Made by a program: the position numbers and the translations under genes. Below the pieces are notes generated by a model. It worked only from the letters and a program-made list of their open reading frames with translations, was not told the origin of the DNA and did no database searches. A stretch of DNA of 64,000 nt from Caballeronia sp. dw_19 (lineage in GTDB: Bacteria > Pseudomonadota > Gammaproteobacteria > Burkholderiales > Burkholderiaceae): positions 1-64,000 of the forward strand of contig NZ_JAAVUQ010000028.1 of the NCBI RefSeq assembly GCF_018449515.1, given 5' to 3'. Each line of letters opens with the position of its first letter. The stretch's first letter is position 1. Shown piece by piece: positions 23,078 through 33,385 of this stretch.

Positions 23078-23905
23078 ATGGCAATCGTAAAAGTTAAGCC
23101 GACTTCGCCGGGTCGCCGCGCGATGGTCAAGGTGGTCAACAAGGATCTGTACAAGGGCAAGCCGCACGCAGCGCTGCTCGACTCACAGTCCGTGACTGCC
23201 GGCCGGAATAACTCCGGTCGTATCACCGTCCGTCACAAGGGTGGTGGTCATAAGCAACAGTATCGTATCGTCGATTTCCGTCGCATCAAGGACGGCATTC
23301 CGGCAAAGATCGAACGTCTTGAGTACGATCCGAACCGTAGCGCGAACATCGCGCTGGTTCTGTACGCAGACGGCGAGCGCACGTACATCATTGCTCCGAA
23401 GGGTGCGACGGTGGGTCAATCGTTGATGTCTGGTTCGGAAGCGCCGATCCGCTCGGGTAACACCTTGCCGATCCGCAACATTCCGGTCGGTACGACGATT
23501 CACTGCGTCGAGATGTTGCCGGGCAAGGGCGCGCAAATGGCGCGTTCGGCTGGTACATCCGCGATGCTGCTGGCTCGTGAAGGCACGTACGCTCAGGTTC
23601 GCCTGCGTTCGGGTGAAATTCGCCGTGTGCACGTTGAGTGCCGCGCGACGATTGGTGAAGTTGGCAACGAAGAGCATAGCCTCCGTCAAATCGGTAAGGC
23701 TGGTGCTAACCGCTGGCGCGGTATCCGCCCGACGGTGCGTGGCGTTGCAATGAACCCGGTCGATCACCCGCACGGTGGTGGTGAAGGTAAGACGGCAGCA
23801 GGTCGCGATCCGGTCAGCCCGTGGGGAACCCCGGCTAAGGGTTATCGTACACGCAGCAACAAGCGCACGACGACGATGATCGTTCAGCGCCGTCACAAGC
23901 GCTAA
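23078..23905 (+). CDS. rplB: 50S ribosomal protein L2
   Basis: A 275-residue protein essential for subunit joining and peptidyl transferase activity. The highly conserved [12 protein letters not shown] motif near residues 226-237 contains the functionally important histidine. An N-terminal OB-fold with [17 protein letters not shown] is also seen. The start is 2 bases after the rplW stop. Confidence 0.98.
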   Translation: MAIVKVKPTSPGRRAMVKVVNKDLYKGKPHAALLDSQSVTAGRNNSGRITVRHKGGGHKQQYRIVDFRRIKDGIPAKIERLEYDPNRSANIALVLYADGERTYIIAPKGATVGQSLMSGSEAPIRSGNTLPIRNIPVGTTIHCVEMLPGKGAQMARSAGTSAMLLAREGTYAQVRLRSGEIRRVHVECRATIGEVGNEEHSLRQIGKAGANRWRGIRPTVRGVAMNPVDHPHGGGEGKTAAGRDPVSPWGTPAKGYRTRSNKRTTTMIVQRRHKR

Positions 23906-23915
23906 GGAGTAAGCA

Positions 23916-24191
23916 ATGGCACGTTCTGTTAAAAAAGGTCCGTTCTGCGACGCTCATTTGCTGAAGAAAGTTGAGGCTGCCGCAGCTGCGCGTGACAAGA
24001 AGCCGATCAAGACCTGGTCGCGTCGTTCGACGATCCTGCCGGACTTCATCGGTCTGACGATCGCCGTACATAACGGCCGTCAACACGTCCCGGTTTATGT
24101 TTCGGAAAACATGGTCGGCCACAAACTTGGCGAGTTCGCATTGACCCGTACGTTCAAGGGTCATGCAGCCGACAAGAAGGCCAAGAAATAA
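23916..24191 (+). CDS. rpsS: 30S ribosomal protein S19
   Basis: A 91-residue head protein that contacts the A-site finger and S13. [18 protein letters not shown] and [16 protein letters not shown] are hallmark segments. An AAGGAG site precedes the ATG. It is 10 bp after rplB. Confidence 0.97.
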   Translation: MARSVKKGPFCDAHLLKKVEAAAAARDKKPIKTWSRRSTILPDFIGLTIAVHNGRQHVPVYVSENMVGHKLGEFALTRTFKGHAADKKAKK

Positions 24192-24203
24192 GGGGCTATC
24201 AAG

Positions 24204-24533
24204 ATGGAAGTAAAAGCTATTCATCGCGGTGCCCGCATCTCGGCGCAGAAAACGCGCCTTGTGGCTGACCAGATCCGTGGTTTGCCGGTCGACAAGGCGT
24301 TGAACGTTCTTACGTTCTCGCCGAAGAAGGCGGCGGGTATTGTCAAGAAGGTCGTGCTGTCAGCGATCGCGAATGCGGAACACAACGAAGGCGCCGACAT
24401 CGACGAGCTCAAAGTAACGAGCATCATGGTCGACAAGGCAGCTTCCCTGAAGCGATTCACCGCGCGCGCAAAAGGCCGTGGTAACCGTATCGAGAAGCAA
24501 TCCTGTCACATCACTGTGACAGTCGGGAATTAA
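24204..24533 (+). CDS. rplV: 50S ribosomal protein L22
   Basis: A 109-residue tunnel-lining protein whose beta-hairpin forms the macrolide-side constriction with L4. [17 protein letters not shown] at the N-terminus and the hairpin [21 protein letters not shown] at the C-terminus are conserved. Length matches E. coli L22 (110). Confidence 0.97.
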   Translation: MEVKAIHRGARISAQKTRLVADQIRGLPVDKALNVLTFSPKKAAGIVKKVVLSAIANAEHNEGADIDELKVTSIMVDKAASLKRFTARAKGRGNRIEKQSCHITVTVGN

Positions 24534-24544
24534 GGAGCCATACG

Positions 24545-25363
24545 ATGGGACAAAAAATTCATCCGACAGGCTTCCGTCTGGCTGTCAGCCGAAATTGGGC
24601 GTCGCGTTGGTACGCGAACAACACCAATTTCGCATCGATGCTGCAGGAAGACATCGGCGTTCGTGAATACCTGAAGAAGAAGCTGAAAAACGCTTCGGTA
24701 GGTCGGGTTGTCATCGAGCGTCCGGCGAAGAATGCACGCATCACGATTTACAGCTCGCGTCCGGGTGTAGTGATCGGCAAGAAGGGCGAGGATATCGAAC
24801 TGTTGAAGACGGAACTGCAACGCCGCATGGGCGTTCCGGTCCACGTCAACATCGAAGAAATCCGTAAGCCGGAAACCGATGCGCAACTGATCGCCGACTC
24901 GATCACGCAGCAACTCGAGCGCCGGATCATGTTCCGCCGCGCGATGAAGCGTGCGATGCAAAACGCCATGCGTCTGGGTGCCCAAGGCATCAAGATCATG
25001 AGCGCGGGCCGGTTGAACGGTATTGAAATCGCTCGTACGGAGTGGTATCGCGAAGGTCGCGTTCCGCTTCACACGCTGCGTGCTGATATCGACTACGCAA
25101 CGTCGGAAGCGAAGACGACCTACGGCATCATCGGCGTCAAAGTGTGGGTCTACAAGGGCGACACGCTGGGCCGCAATGATGCACCGGTAGTCGAAGAAGT
25201 AGCCGAAGACAAGCGTCCGCGCCGCAACGCACGTCCGGGTGGCGATCGCCGTCCGCGTCGTGATGGTGAAGGTGGTGGTCCGGCAAACGCAGGTGCGCGC
25301 CGTGGTGCAGGCGCTCCCCGTCGTGCTGGCGGTGCCGGCGGCGACGGGAAGACTGGAGAATAA
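24545..25363 (+). CDS. rpsC: 30S ribosomal protein S3 with extended C-terminal tail
   Basis: A 272-residue protein at the mRNA entry tunnel, part of the ribosomal helicase. The KH domain carries [14 protein letters not shown] near residues 74-87. It is about 40 residues longer than E. coli S3 (233). The extra part, from about residue 223, is Arg/Gly/Pro-rich with repeated RRN/RRD and GGAGG blocks and is probably disordered and RNA-binding. The tail is common in relatives as far as I recall. rplP starts 2 bases after the stop. Confidence 0.97.
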   Translation: MGQKIHPTGFRLAVSRNWASRWYANNTNFASMLQEDIGVREYLKKKLKNASVGRVVIERPAKNARITIYSSRPGVVIGKKGEDIELLKTELQRRMGVPVHVNIEEIRKPETDAQLIADSITQQLERRIMFRRAMKRAMQNAMRLGAQGIKIMSAGRLNGIEIARTEWYREGRVPLHTLRADIDYATSEAKTTYGIIGVKVWVYKGDTLGRNDAPVVEEVAEDKRPRRNARPGGDRRPRRDGEGGGPANAGARRGAGAPRRAGGAGGDGKTGE

Positions 25364-25365
25364 CG

Positions 25366-25782
25366 ATGCTGCAACCGAAACGCAGAAAGTATCGCAAAGA
25401 GCAAAAGGGTCGTAACACTGGCAAGGCGACGCGCGGCAACGCAGTGTCGTTCGGTGAATATGGTCTGAAAGCTATCGGTCGCGGCCGTTTGACCGCGCGC
25501 CAAATCGAAGCGGCGCGTCGTGCAATGACGCGTCACATTAAACGTGGCGGCCGTATCTGGATCCGCATTTTCCCGGACAAGCCGATCTCGCAAAAGCCGG
25601 CTGAAGTACGGATGGGTAACGGTAAAGGTAACCCTGAGTACTACGTCGCAGAGATTCAACCGGGCAAGATGTTGTATGAAATGGACGGTGTTACTGAAGA
25701 GTTGGCACGTGAAGCGTTCCGTCTGGCTGCAGCTAAGCTGCCGCTGAAGACGTACTTCGTTTCACGCCAGCTCGGCGCCTAA
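25366..25782 (+). CDS. rplP: 50S ribosomal protein L16
   Basis: A 138-residue protein near the A-site tRNA elbow. [16 protein letters not shown] and [13 protein letters not shown] at the N-terminus, then [11 protein letters not shown] and [13 protein letters not shown], are diagnostic. It follows rpsC after 2 bases. Confidence 0.97.
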   Translation: MLQPKRRKYRKEQKGRNTGKATRGNAVSFGEYGLKAIGRGRLTARQIEAARRAMTRHIKRGGRIWIRIFPDKPISQKPAEVRMGNGKGNPEYYVAEIQPGKMLYEMDGVTEELAREAFRLAAAKLPLKTYFVSRQLGA

Positions 25783-25791
25783 GGAGCAATG

Positions 25792-25986
25792 ATGAAGGCT
25801 TCCGAACTTCACCAGAAAGACCAGGCTGGGCTCAATCAAGAGCTGACGGACCTGCTGAAGGCGCAATTCGGCCTGCGCATGCAACTCGCGACCCAGCAAT
25901 TGACCAACAACAGTCAATTGAAGAAGGTTCGTCGCGACATCGCTCGTGTGCGGACCGTCCTGACTGAGAAGGCGAACCAGAAATGA
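25792..25986 (+). CDS. rpmC: 50S ribosomal protein L29
   Basis: A 64-residue helical protein at the tunnel exit next to L23. Two adjacent ATGs exist, at 25789 and 25792. The second is chosen because it gives the family N-terminus MKASELHQ and better spacing from [19 protein letters not shown] and [12 protein letters not shown] are typical. Its stop overlaps the rpsQ start (ATGA). Confidence 0.95.
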   Translation: MKASELHQKDQAGLNQELTDLLKAQFGLRMQLATQQLTNNSQLKKVRRDIARVRTVLTEKANQK

Positions 25987-26255
25987 ACGATAGCGTAAAA
26001 ACCTCGCTCAAGCGGACGCTGGTCGGCAAGGTCGTCAGCAACAAGATGGAAAAGACGGTCACCGTGCTGGTTGAGCATCGCGTAAAGCATCCGATCTACG
26101 GCAAGTACGTCGTACGGTCGAAGAAGTACCACGCTCACGACGACGCGAACACGTACAACGAAGGCGATCTCGTCGAGATCCAGGAAACCCGTCCGATTTC
26201 GAAGACGAAAGCCTGGGTTGTGTCGAAGTTGCTTGAGACGGCTCGCGTAATCTAA
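25983..26255 (+). CDS. rpsQ: 30S ribosomal protein S17
   Basis: A 90-residue OB-fold primary 16S-binding protein. [21 protein letters not shown] and [13 protein letters not shown] and the C-terminal [15 protein letters not shown] are conserved. It overlaps rpmC by 4 bases and ends the S10 cluster. A 289-bp spacer with a strong promoter follows. Confidence 0.97.
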   Translation: MNDSVKTSLKRTLVGKVVSNKMEKTVTVLVEHRVKHPIYGKYVVRSKKYHAHDDANTYNEGDLVEIQETRPISKTKAWVVSKLLETARVI

Positions 26256-26296
26256 GCGTTAAAAAGCGGTAAAAGAAGTATCGCAGTAACTTTCGC

Positions 26297-26332
26297 TTGC
26301 CAGACCGAAATTATGAGTTATAATTTCGGTCT
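26297..26332 (+). promoter_or_regulatory. spc operon promoter overlapped by a perfect 13-bp palindrome
   Basis: TTGCCA (26297-26302) and TATAAT (26319-26324) are separated by 16 bp. AGACCGAAATTAT (26302-26314) and ATAATTTCGGTCT (26320-26332) form a perfect 13-bp inverted repeat with a 5-nt centre, covering the spacer and -10 box. The predicted start near 26331 leaves a leader of roughly 210 nt before rplN. That leader (26333-26544) holds no reading frame I can support. Confidence 0.7.
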
Positions 26333-26544
26333 TCCCTCTTTGTGGGAGCCCCATCGCGGGCGAAGTTGGTGGGGGAAGCCAGTGCAGGCGCCAAGCTTGT
26401 GCTGACAGATTCACCGGATTGCGATGGCGGGTTTCGTCTGCCCTCGCTGCCTGTTCTAACCCAAGCAGCCACCAGGCTGACGGGACCAAGACTGACCGGT
26501 TAAGCCATGGTGGCGTAACTGGATTAAGTTGGGAAAGATAAACC

Positions 26545-26913
26545 ATGATTCAGACCGAAACTCGGCTTGAAGTTGCCGACAACACAGGTGCACGTGAAGT
26601 GATGTGCATCAAGGTGCTCGGCGGCTCGAAGCGTCGTTACGCTAGCATTGGCGACATCATCAAGGTGACCGTCAAGGAAGCAACGCCGCGCGGACGCGTG
26701 AAGAAGGGCGAAATCTACAACGCTGTGGTCGTTCGTACGGCCAAGGGCGTGCGCCGCCAGGACGGCTCGCTGATCAAGTTCGACGGTAATGCCGCCGTAC
26801 TTTTGAATGCCAAGCTCGAGCCTATCGGTACGCGTATTTTCGGACCGGTTACGCGTGAATTGCGTAGTGAACGATTTATGAAGATCGTTTCGCTCGCGCC
26901 GGAAGTGCTGTAA
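26545..26913 (+). CDS. rplN: 50S ribosomal protein L14
   Basis: A 122-residue beta-barrel protein at the subunit interface. [19 protein letters not shown] and the [20 protein letters not shown] segment are diagnostic. It is first in the spc operon, with rplX 9 bp downstream. Confidence 0.97.
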   Translation: MIQTETRLEVADNTGAREVMCIKVLGGSKRRYASIGDIIKVTVKEATPRGRVKKGEIYNAVVVRTAKGVRRQDGSLIKFDGNAAVLLNAKLEPIGTRIFGPVTRELRSERFMKIVSLAPEVL

Positions 26914-26922
26914 GGAGTCGCG

Positions 26923-27231
26923 ATGAATAAGATTCGCAAAGGTGACGAAGTTATCGTTACCGCTGGCAAAGATAAAGGCAAGCGCGGTGTCGTGCTGTCC
27001 GTTGGCGAAGAGCGTGTGACGGTCGAGGGTATCAACCTCGTCAAGAAGCATGTCAAGCCGAACCCGATGAAGGGTACGACGGGCGGCGTGGAAGCCAAGA
27101 CGATGCCGCTGCATATTTCGAACGTCGCATTGGTCGACGCGAATGGCAAGGCGTCACGTGTGGGCATCAAGGTCGAGAACGACAAGAAGGTACGCTTCTT
27201 GAAGTCGACCGGTGCCACGCTTAGCGTCTGA
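26923..27231 (+). CDS. rplX: 50S ribosomal protein L24
   Basis: A 102-residue assembly-initiator protein. A KOW motif shows in [18 protein letters not shown] at residues 4-21, and [20 protein letters not shown] is conserved. An AAGGAG site precedes the ATG. Confidence 0.96.
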   Translation: MNKIRKGDEVIVTAGKDKGKRGVVLSVGEERVTVEGINLVKKHVKPNPMKGTTGGVEAKTMPLHISNVALVDANGKASRVGIKVENDKKVRFLKSTGATLSV

Positions 27232-27244
27232 CGCGGAGTAAAAA

Positions 27245-27784
27245 ATGGCACGTCTGCATGAGTTTTATAAAGAAAAAGTTGTACCCGGCCTCGTTGAGAA
27301 GTTCGGCTACAAGTCCGTAATGGAAGTGCCGCGCATTACCAAGATCACCCTGAATATGGGTCTTGGTGAAGCCGTCGCCGACAAGAAGATCATCGAAAAC
27401 GCCGTTGGCGACCTGACGAAGATTGCTGGCCAAAAGCCGGTTATCACGAAGGCACGCAAGGCTATCGCTGGCTTCAAGATTCGTCAGGGCTACCCGATCG
27501 GCGCGATGGTTACGCTGCGCGGCCAGGCCATGTACGAATTTCTCGATCGTTTCGTGACGGTTGCGCTCCCCCGGGTTCGTGACTTCCGCGGTGTATCGGG
27601 TCGTGCGTTCGACGGTCGCGGCAACTACAACATCGGTGTGAAAGAGCAGATCATTTTCCCCGAGATCGATTACGACAAGATCGACGCGCTTCGTGGGCTG
27701 AATATCAGCATCACGACGACCGCGAAGACTGACGATGAAGCAAAGGCACTGCTCGCCAGCTTCAAGTTCCCGTTCAGAAACTGA
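27245..27784 (+). CDS. rplE: 50S ribosomal protein L5
   Basis: A 179-residue 5S rRNA-binding protein of the central protuberance. The conserved [15 protein letters not shown] near residue 29 and [19 protein letters not shown] are visible, and length equals E. coli L5. rpsN follows after 7 bases. Confidence 0.97.
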   Translation: MARLHEFYKEKVVPGLVEKFGYKSVMEVPRITKITLNMGLGEAVADKKIIENAVGDLTKIAGQKPVITKARKAIAGFKIRQGYPIGAMVTLRGQAMYEFLDRFVTVALPRVRDFRGVSGRAFDGRGNYNIGVKEQIIFPEIDYDKIDALRGLNISITTTAKTDDEAKALLASFKFPFRN

Positions 27785-27791
27785 GGTTACC

Positions 27792-28097
27792 GTGGCTAAA
27801 CTGGCACTGATCGAACGTGAAAAGAAGCGTGCTCGCCTGGCTGCAAAGTACGCTCCCAAGCGTACGGCGCTGAAGGCGGTCATTGATGACGCGAGCAAGT
27901 CGGACGAAGAGCGTTATGCCGCTCGTCTCGAACTGCAACAACTGCCCCGCAACTCGAACCCCACTCGCAAGCGTAACCGCTGCGCGATCACGGGTCGTCC
28001 GCGTGGCACGTTCCGCAAATTCGGATTGGCACGCAGCAAGATTCGCGAAATCGCTTTCCGCGGCGAAATCCCTGGCCTGACCAAGGCGAGCTGGTAA
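27792..28097 (+). CDS. rpsN: 30S ribosomal protein S14, zinc-independent type
   Basis: A 101-residue protein of the 30S head. The start is GTG 27792 ([13 protein letters not shown]), which matches the family. It has the long form with a single cysteine (CAITGRPRG) and lacks the CxxC pairs of zinc-binding S14. [21 protein letters not shown] closes the protein. Confidence 0.96.
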   Translation: MAKLALIEREKKRARLAAKYAPKRTALKAVIDDASKSDEERYAARLELQQLPRNSNPTRKRNRCAITGRPRGTFRKFGLARSKIREIAFRGEIPGLTKASW

Positions 28098-28111
28098 TAG
28101 GAGATATCTAA

Positions 28112-28507
28112 ATGAGTATGAGTGATCCTATCGCCGATATGCTGACTCGCATCCGCAATGCGCAGATGGTTGAGAAAGTATCGGTGACAATGCCCTCGTC
28201 GAAAGTCAAGGTTGCGATTGCGCAGGTTTTGAAGGACGAAGGTTATATCGACGATTTCGCAGTGAAGTCTGAAGGTGCGAAGTCGGAATTGAATATCGCG
28301 TTGAAGTACTACGCTGGCCGTCCGGTTATTGAGCGCATTGAACGCGTTTCGAAGCCTGGTCTGCGTGTGTATCGCGGTCGTAACGACATTCCGGTTGTCA
28401 TGAACGGTCTTGGCGTTGCAATCGTGTCGACGCCCCAGGGTGTGATGACCGACCGCAAGGCGCGCCAGACCGGCGTCGGCGGCGAAGTCCTCTGCTACGT
28501 CGCTTAA
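28112..28507 (+). CDS. rpsH: 30S ribosomal protein S8
   Basis: A 131-residue primary 16S-binding protein, and in E. coli the translational repressor of the spc operon. [18 protein letters not shown] and [26 protein letters not shown] are the conserved ends. A TAGGAG site precedes the ATG. Confidence 0.97.
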   Translation: MSMSDPIADMLTRIRNAQMVEKVSVTMPSSKVKVAIAQVLKDEGYIDDFAVKSEGAKSELNIALKYYAGRPVIERIERVSKPGLRVYRGRNDIPVVMNGLGVAIVSTPQGVMTDRKARQTGVGGEVLCYVA

Positions 28508-28526
28508 GCCGAAAAGGAGAAGAAAC

Positions 28527-29060
28527 ATGTCTCGAGTAGGTAAAAGCCCGATTACGCTGCCGCAAGGAGCGGAAGTGGCCTTTAGCGGCGAAGTAATCAC
28601 CGTCAAGGGCCCGCTGGGTACGATTACGCAAGCGGCCAACCCGCTTGTTACGGTAGCAAACGACAACGGCACGCTCAACTTCGCACCGGCTGATGAAAGC
28701 CGTGAAGCGAATGCGATGTCGGGCACGATGCGCGCCCTCGTGGCGAACATGGTGAATGGCGTTACGAAGGGTTTCGAGCGCAAGCTGACGCTGGTTGGCG
28801 TTGGTTATCGCGCGCAGGCGCAGGGCGACAAGCTGAATCTGTCGCTGGGTTTCTCGCACCCCGTGGTGCACTCGATGCCGGAAGGCGTCAAAGTTGAAAC
28901 CCCGACGCAAACCGAAATCGTGATCAAGGGGATCGACAAGCAGAAAGTTGGCCAGGTCGCTGCGGAAGTTCGCGGTTACCGTCCGCCGGAGCCCTACAAG
29001 GGCAAGGGCGTGCGCTACTTCGGCGAAGTCGTACTCCTCAAAGAAACGAAGAAGAAGTAA
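28527..29060 (+). CDS. rplF: 50S ribosomal protein L6
   Basis: A 177-residue two-domain protein near the sarcin-ricin loop. [17 protein letters not shown] and the C-terminal [19 protein letters not shown] signature are present. Length equals E. coli L6. An AAGGAG site precedes the ATG. Confidence 0.97.
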   Translation: MSRVGKSPITLPQGAEVAFSGEVITVKGPLGTITQAANPLVTVANDNGTLNFAPADESREANAMSGTMRALVANMVNGVTKGFERKLTLVGVGYRAQAQGDKLNLSLGFSHPVVHSMPEGVKVETPTQTEIVIKGIDKQKVGQVAAEVRGYRPPEPYKGKGVRYFGEVVLLKETKKK

Positions 29061-29072
29061 GGGTGCGCAATC

Positions 29073-29438
29073 ATGGATAAGACTCAATCTCGCCTGCGCC
29101 GCGCTAAACAGACGCGCGTCAAGATCGCTGAGCTGCAGGTCGCACGTCTGGCTGTGCATCGCACGAACACGCATATCTATGCGCAAGTGTTCTCGCCGTG
29201 CGGCACCAAGGTGCTGGCTAGCGCGTCGACGCTCGAAGCTGAAGTGCGTGCCGAACTGGCCGACAAGTCGGGTAAGGGCGGCAACGTCAATGCTGCGATC
29301 GCTGTCGGTAAGCGTATTGCTGAAAAAGCCAAGGCAGCCGGCGTCGAATCCGTCGCCTTCGACCGTTCAGGTTTCCGTTACCACGGCCGCGTGAAAGCGC
29401 TGGCTGATGCGGCACGCGAAGCCGGACTCAAGTTCTAA
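29073..29438 (+). CDS. rplR: 50S ribosomal protein L18
   Basis: A 121-residue 5S rRNA-binding protein. The Arg/Lys-rich N-terminus [15 protein letters not shown] is followed by [14 protein letters not shown] and the C-terminal [21 protein letters not shown] motif. Confidence 0.97.
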   Translation: MDKTQSRLRRAKQTRVKIAELQVARLAVHRTNTHIYAQVFSPCGTKVLASASTLEAEVRAELADKSGKGGNVNAAIAVGKRIAEKAKAAGVESVAFDRSGFRYHGRVKALADAAREAGLKF

Positions 29439-29452
29439 GGGAAGAATTCGTC

Positions 29453-29971
29453 ATGGCAAAGATGCAAGCGAATGTGAAGGCTGAAGAACGCGACGACGGC
29501 CTCCGTGAAAAGATGATCGCGGTCAATCGCGTGACCAAGGTGGTGAAGGGCGGCCGGATTCTCGGTTTTGCCGCACTGACCGTGGTTGGCGATGGCGATG
29601 GCCGCATCGGCATGGGCAAGGGCAAAGCGAAGGAAGTTCCGGTTGCTGTTCAAAAGGCAATGGAACAAGCACGCCGCAACATGTTCAAGGTACCGTTGAA
29701 GAACGGTACGCTGCAACACGAAGTGCATGGTAAGCATGGCGCATCCGCAGTTCTTCTGGCTCCGGCCAAAGATGGTACGGGTGTTATCGCCGGCGGCCCG
29801 ATGCGCGCAGTGTTCGACGTGATGGGCGTTCAAAACGTTGTGGCGAAGAGCCACGGTTCGACGAATCCGTACAACCTCGTTCGTGCAACGCTCGACGGTC
29901 TGCGCAAGCAGTCCACGCCGGGTGATATCGCGGCGAAGCGCGGCAAGTCCGTCGAAGATATTTTGGGCTAA
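29453..29971 (+). CDS. rpsE: 30S ribosomal protein S5
   Basis: A 172-residue protein that affects decoding fidelity and mRNA helicase activity. [19 protein letters not shown] and [20 protein letters not shown] are diagnostic. Length is close to E. coli S5 (167). Confidence 0.97.
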   Translation: MAKMQANVKAEERDDGLREKMIAVNRVTKVVKGGRILGFAALTVVGDGDGRIGMGKGKAKEVPVAVQKAMEQARRNMFKVPLKNGTLQHEVHGKHGASAVLLAPAKDGTGVIAGGPMRAVFDVMGVQNVVAKSHGSTNPYNLVRATLDGLRKQSTPGDIAAKRGKSVEDILG

Positions 29972-29985
29972 GCCAGGTGGTCACC

Positions 29986-30168
29986 ATGTCTGATAAAACT
30001 GTCAAGGTTCAGCTCGTGAAGAGCCTGATTGGGACCCGTGAAACGCACCGTGCAACGGTGCGTGGTCTGGGCCTGCGCCGACTCAACTCGGTTAGCGAAC
30101 TGCAGGACACGCCGGCAGTGCGCGGGATGATCAACAAGGTCTCGTACCTTGTCAAAGTCCTCAGCTAA
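29986..30168 (+). CDS. rpmD: 50S ribosomal protein L30
   Basis: A 60-residue protein. The start is ATG 29986 ([16 protein letters not shown]); a GTG nine bases upstream would add three residues. [21 protein letters not shown] is the L30 signature. It lies between rpsE and rplO as in E. coli. Confidence 0.96.
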   Translation: MSDKTVKVQLVKSLIGTRETHRATVRGLGLRRLNSVSELQDTPAVRGMINKVSYLVKVLS

Positions 30169-30197
30169 GCGGCTGACCAGGGATCAAGGAGTTGAAT

Positions 30198-30632
30198 ATG
30201 GATTTGAATAACCTTAAGCCGGCAGAAGGCGCGAAGCACGCAAAGCGTCGCGTTGGCCGCGGTATCGGTTCCGGCCTGGGCAAGACTGCAGGTCGCGGTC
30301 ACAAAGGTCAGAAATCGCGTTCGGGCGGCTTTCATAAAGTCGGCTTCGAAGGCGGTCAGATGCCTTTGCAACGTCGTCTGCCGAAGCGCGGTTTCAGCTC
30401 GCTGACGCATGAGTTCGTGGGCGAAGTGCGTTTGTCGGATCTCGAGAAGCTGCCGGTCGACGAAGTCGATTTGCTGGCTTTGAAGCAAGCCGGTCTGGTC
30501 GGTGTGCTCATTACGAGCGCACGGATCATCAAGACGGGCGAACTGACGCGCAAGATCACGGTCAAGGGCCTCATCGCTACGAAGGGTGCCCGTGCTGCGA
30601 TTGAAGCCGCCGGCGGCTCGTTCGCTGAGTAA
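30198..30632 (+). CDS. rplO: 50S ribosomal protein L15
   Basis: A 144-residue late-assembly protein. ATG 30198 ([13 protein letters not shown]) sits 7 bases after AAGGA and gives the E. coli length; a TTG six bases upstream is less likely. [22 protein letters not shown] is broken glycine-rich RNA-binding sequence typical of L15, and [15 protein letters not shown] follows. It is followed by secY. Confidence 0.97.
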   Translation: MDLNNLKPAEGAKHAKRRVGRGIGSGLGKTAGRGHKGQKSRSGGFHKVGFEGGQMPLQRRLPKRGFSSLTHEFVGEVRLSDLEKLPVDEVDLLALKQAGLVGVLITSARIIKTGELTRKITVKGLIATKGARAAIEAAGGSFAE

Positions 30633-30676
30633 CGAGCGCATGTTGTCGTTGTTAGCGAAAGCATCGGAGAAGGTTC

Positions 30677-32023
30677 TTGGCTAATAGCCCGAGTCTCGCA
30701 AAATCCGGTCGAAGCGCTGCGAAGTTCGGCGATCTGCGTCGGCGTGCAATGTTCTTGCTGCTGGCGCTGATCGTCTACCGTATCGGTGCGCATATTCCGG
30801 TGCCGGGTATCGACCCGGATCAGCTGGCGAAGCTTTTCCAGAGCCAGTCAGGCGGCATCTTAGGCATGTTCAACATGTTCTCGGGTGGCGCACTGTCCAG
30901 GTTCACGATCTTCGCGCTTGGGATCATGCCGTACATCTCGGCGTCGATCATCATGCAGCTGCTGTCGATCGTTTCGCCGCAAATGGAAGCGCTGAAGAAA
31001 GAAGGGCAGGCGGGGCAGCGGAAGATTACGCAGTACACGCGTTACTTCACGGTTGTTCTGGCTACGTTTCAAGCATTCGGCATTGCGGTGGCGCTGGAAA
31101 ATCAGGCTGGGCTCGTTATTGATCCAGGCATGGTGTTCCGGTTGACGACAGTCGTGACGCTGGTGACCGGCACGATGTTCCTGATGTGGCTGGGTGAGCA
31201 GATCACGGAACGCGGACTGGGTAACGGCATCTCGATCATCATTTTCGGCGGTATCGCGGCGGGTTTCCCGAACGCGATCGGTGGTCTCTTCGAACTGGTT
31301 CGCACCGGCTCCATGAGTATCATTTCGGCGATTATTGTCGTCGTGCTGATTGCGGCGGTCACGTTCGTGGTGGTGTTCATCGAACGCGGTCAGCGCAAGA
31401 TCCTCGTGAATTACGCCAAGCGTCAGGTCGGAAACAAGATTTATGGCGGTCAGTCGTCGCATCTGCCGCTGAAGTTGAATATGTCGGGCGTGATTCCGCC
31501 GATCTTCGCGTCGTCGATCATCCTGTTCCCGGCAACTATCCTGAACTGGTTTAGTTCGGGTACGCGGACCGGCTGGTTTGCGAACACGCTGCATAGCGTT
31601 GCTGAGGCTCTGAAGCCTGGTCAACCGGTGTATGTGTTGCTGTACGCAATGGCGATCGTTTTCTTCTGCTTCTTCTACACCGCGTTGGTGTTCAACAGCA
31701 GAGAGACGGCCGACAACCTGAAGAAAAGCGGTGCCTTCGTTCCCGGGATTCGTCCTGGTGACCAGACGGCTCGGTATATTGATCGGATCCTCACGCGTTT
31801 GACGCTGGCCGGTGCGATCTACATCGTGTTCGTTTGCTTGCTGCCGGAATTTCTGGTGCTGCGTTGGAACGTACCGTTTTATTTCGGTGGAACGTCGCTG
31901 CTGATCATTGTCGTGGTCACGATGGATTTCATGGCGCAGGTGCAGTCCTACGTTATGTCGCAACAGTATGAATCGCTGCTCAAGAAGGCCAACTTCAAAG
32001 GCAGTAACGTCCCTATGCGCTAA
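30677..32023 (+). CDS. secY: Preprotein translocase subunit SecY
   Basis: A 448-residue channel of the Sec translocon with about ten membrane helices. TTG at 30677 is taken as start ([14 protein letters not shown]) because it follows GGAGAAGG at good spacing and no nearer ATG gives the family N-terminus. IPVPGIDP near residue 37 and the plug and lateral-gate region [19 protein letters not shown] are seen. The conserved loop [12 protein letters not shown] and the C-terminal [19 protein letters not shown] follow. Confidence 0.97.
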   Translation: MANSPSLAKSGRSAAKFGDLRRRAMFLLLALIVYRIGAHIPVPGIDPDQLAKLFQSQSGGILGMFNMFSGGALSRFTIFALGIMPYISASIIMQLLSIVSPQMEALKKEGQAGQRKITQYTRYFTVVLATFQAFGIAVALENQAGLVIDPGMVFRLTTVVTLVTGTMFLMWLGEQITERGLGNGISIIIFGGIAAGFPNAIGGLFELVRTGSMSIISAIIVVVLIAAVTFVVVFIERGQRKILVNYAKRQVGNKIYGGQSSHLPLKLNMSGVIPPIFASSIILFPATILNWFSSGTRTGWFANTLHSVAEALKPGQPVYVLLYAMAIVFFCFFYTALVFNSRETADNLKKSGAFVPGIRPGDQTARYIDRILTRLTLAGAIYIVFVCLLPEFLVLRWNVPFYFGGTSLLIIVVVTMDFMAQVQSYVMSQQYESLLKKANFKGSNVPMR

Positions 32024-32031
32024 TAAGGACT

Positions 32032-32250
32032 ATGGCCAAAGACGATGTAATCCAGATGCAGGGTGAGGTGGTTGAAAACCTTCCCAATGCTACTTTCCGG
32101 GTTAGGTTGGAAAATGGCCATGTGGTTCTTGGGCACATATCCGGGAAGATGCGGATGCATTACATCCGCATTCTTCCAGGCGACAAGGTAACGGTTGAAT
32201 TGACGCCTTACGATCTGTCTCGTGCACGGATCGTGTTCCGGGCGAAGTGA
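32032..32250 (+). CDS. infA: Translation initiation factor IF-1
   Basis: A 72-residue OB-fold protein that occupies the A site during initiation. [20 protein letters not shown] and [19 protein letters not shown] are diagnostic. An AAGGA site lies two to three bases before the ATG. It is placed between secY and rpmJ, the usual betaproteobacterial order. Confidence 0.97.
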   Translation: MAKDDVIQMQGEVVENLPNATFRVRLENGHVVLGHISGKMRMHYIRILPGDKVTVELTPYDLSRARIVFRAK

Positions 32251-32270
32251 TTTGAAAAAAGGGTAATATC

Positions 32271-32387
32271 ATGAAAGTGATGGCATCGGTTAAGCGCATT
32301 TGCCGCAATTGCAAGATCATCAAGCGCAAGGGCGTTGTGCGCGTGATTTGCAGCTCTGATCCGCGCCACAAACAGCGTCAAGGCTGA
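32271..32387 (+). CDS. rpmJ: 50S ribosomal protein L36, zinc-binding form
   Basis: A 38-residue protein beginning [15 protein letters not shown] and ending [11 protein letters not shown]. The zinc ribbon residues Cys11, Cys14, Cys27 and His33 are all present, so this is the zinc-requiring form. It lies 20 bp after infA and 41 bp before rpsM. The gene is only 117 bp and easily missed by length filters. Confidence 0.95.
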
Positions 32388-32428
32388 ACGCCGCGCTTTT
32401 GCTTGCGCTTTTTGTTTGAGGAAAAACA

Positions 32429-32794
32429 ATGGCTCGTATCGCAGGGGTTAACATCCCGAATCACCAGCATACTGAAATCGGCCTCACGGCAATTTTCGGT
32501 ATCGGTCGCACGCGCGCTCGCAACATTTGCGTAGCGTCTGGTGTGGAATTTTCGAAGAAGGTCAAAGACCTCGACGACGCAGACCTCGAAAAGCTGCGAG
32601 AAGAAGTAGGTAAGTTCATCGTCGAAGGCGACCTGCGTCGCGAAGTGACGATGAACATCAAGCGCCTGATGGACCTGGGCTGCTATCGTGGCGTGCGCCA
32701 TCGCAAGGGCTTGCCCATGCGTGGTCAACGCACACGTACGAATGCCCGTACCCGTAAGGGTCCGCGTCGTGCAGCGCAATCGCTGAAGAAGTAA
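32429..32794 (+). CDS. rpsM: 30S ribosomal protein S13
   Basis: A 121-residue head protein that bridges to the 50S subunit. [19 protein letters not shown] and the basic tail [17 protein letters not shown] are diagnostic. It is first in the alpha operon and has a GAGGAAA site upstream. Confidence 0.97.
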   Translation: MARIAGVNIPNHQHTEIGLTAIFGIGRTRARNICVASGVEFSKKVKDLDDADLEKLREEVGKFIVEGDLRREVTMNIKRLMDLGCYRGVRHRKGLPMRGQRTRTNARTRKGPRRAAQSLKK

Positions 32795-32822
32795 GCGGAA
32801 TTGATAGTTACAGGAAAACGTA

Positions 32823-33227
32823 ATGGCTAAGGCTTCGAACAACTCCGCGGCGCAACGCGTTCGCAAGAAGGTAAAGAAGAACGTCGCCGAGGGCGTAGTT
32901 CACGTTCACGCGTCGTTCAACAACACCATCATCACGATCACCGATCGCCAAGGCAATGCACTCGCCTGGGCAACGTCGGGTGGCCAGGGCTTCAAGGGTT
33001 CGCGTAAATCGACTCCCTTTGCTGCTCAAGTTGCAGCTGAATCGGCTGGTCGCGTGGCGATGGAATACGGCGTGAAGAACCTCGAAGTGCGGATCAAGGG
33101 CCCCGGTCCTGGCCGTGAATCGGCGGTGCGTGCGCTGCATGGTCTTGGCATCAAGATCACCGCAATCTCCGACGTGACACCGGTTCCGCATAACGGTTGC
33201 CGTCCGCCGAAGCGTCGTCGGATCTAA
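32823..33227 (+). CDS. rpsK: 30S ribosomal protein S11
   Basis: A 134-residue platform protein near the E-site m[25 protein letters not shown] and the C-terminal [18 protein letters not shown] are hallmark segments. It follows rpsM after 28 bp. Confidence 0.97.
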   Translation: MAKASNNSAAQRVRKKVKKNVAEGVVHVHASFNNTIITITDRQGNALAWATSGGQGFKGSRKSTPFAAQVAAESAGRVAMEYGVKNLEVRIKGPGPGRESAVRALHGLGIKITAISDVTPVPHNGCRPPKRRRI

Positions 33228-33246
33228 GACGTCGCGTAGCGCCTTG

Positions 33247-33274
33247 ACCTGTTGACGCTCGCGCGTCGACAGGT
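33247..33274 (+). other. Hairpin between rpsK and rpsD
   Basis: ACCTGTTGACGC (33247-33258) pairs with GCGTCGACAGGT (33263-33274) around TCGC with one T-G wobble, giving a 12-bp stem. No T-run follows. It lies in the 158-bp spacer before rpsD and may set mRNA stability or processing. Confidence 0.5.
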
Positions 33275-33385
33275 TGCTTGCGTTATGGAATCAGCGTTAA
33301 GAATACTGACTAAGCCCACCGTTCGATCCGTCGAGTTCGAACTAGCGCGAACGACCTTCGCGTGATCAATTATTAAGGATGCAAA

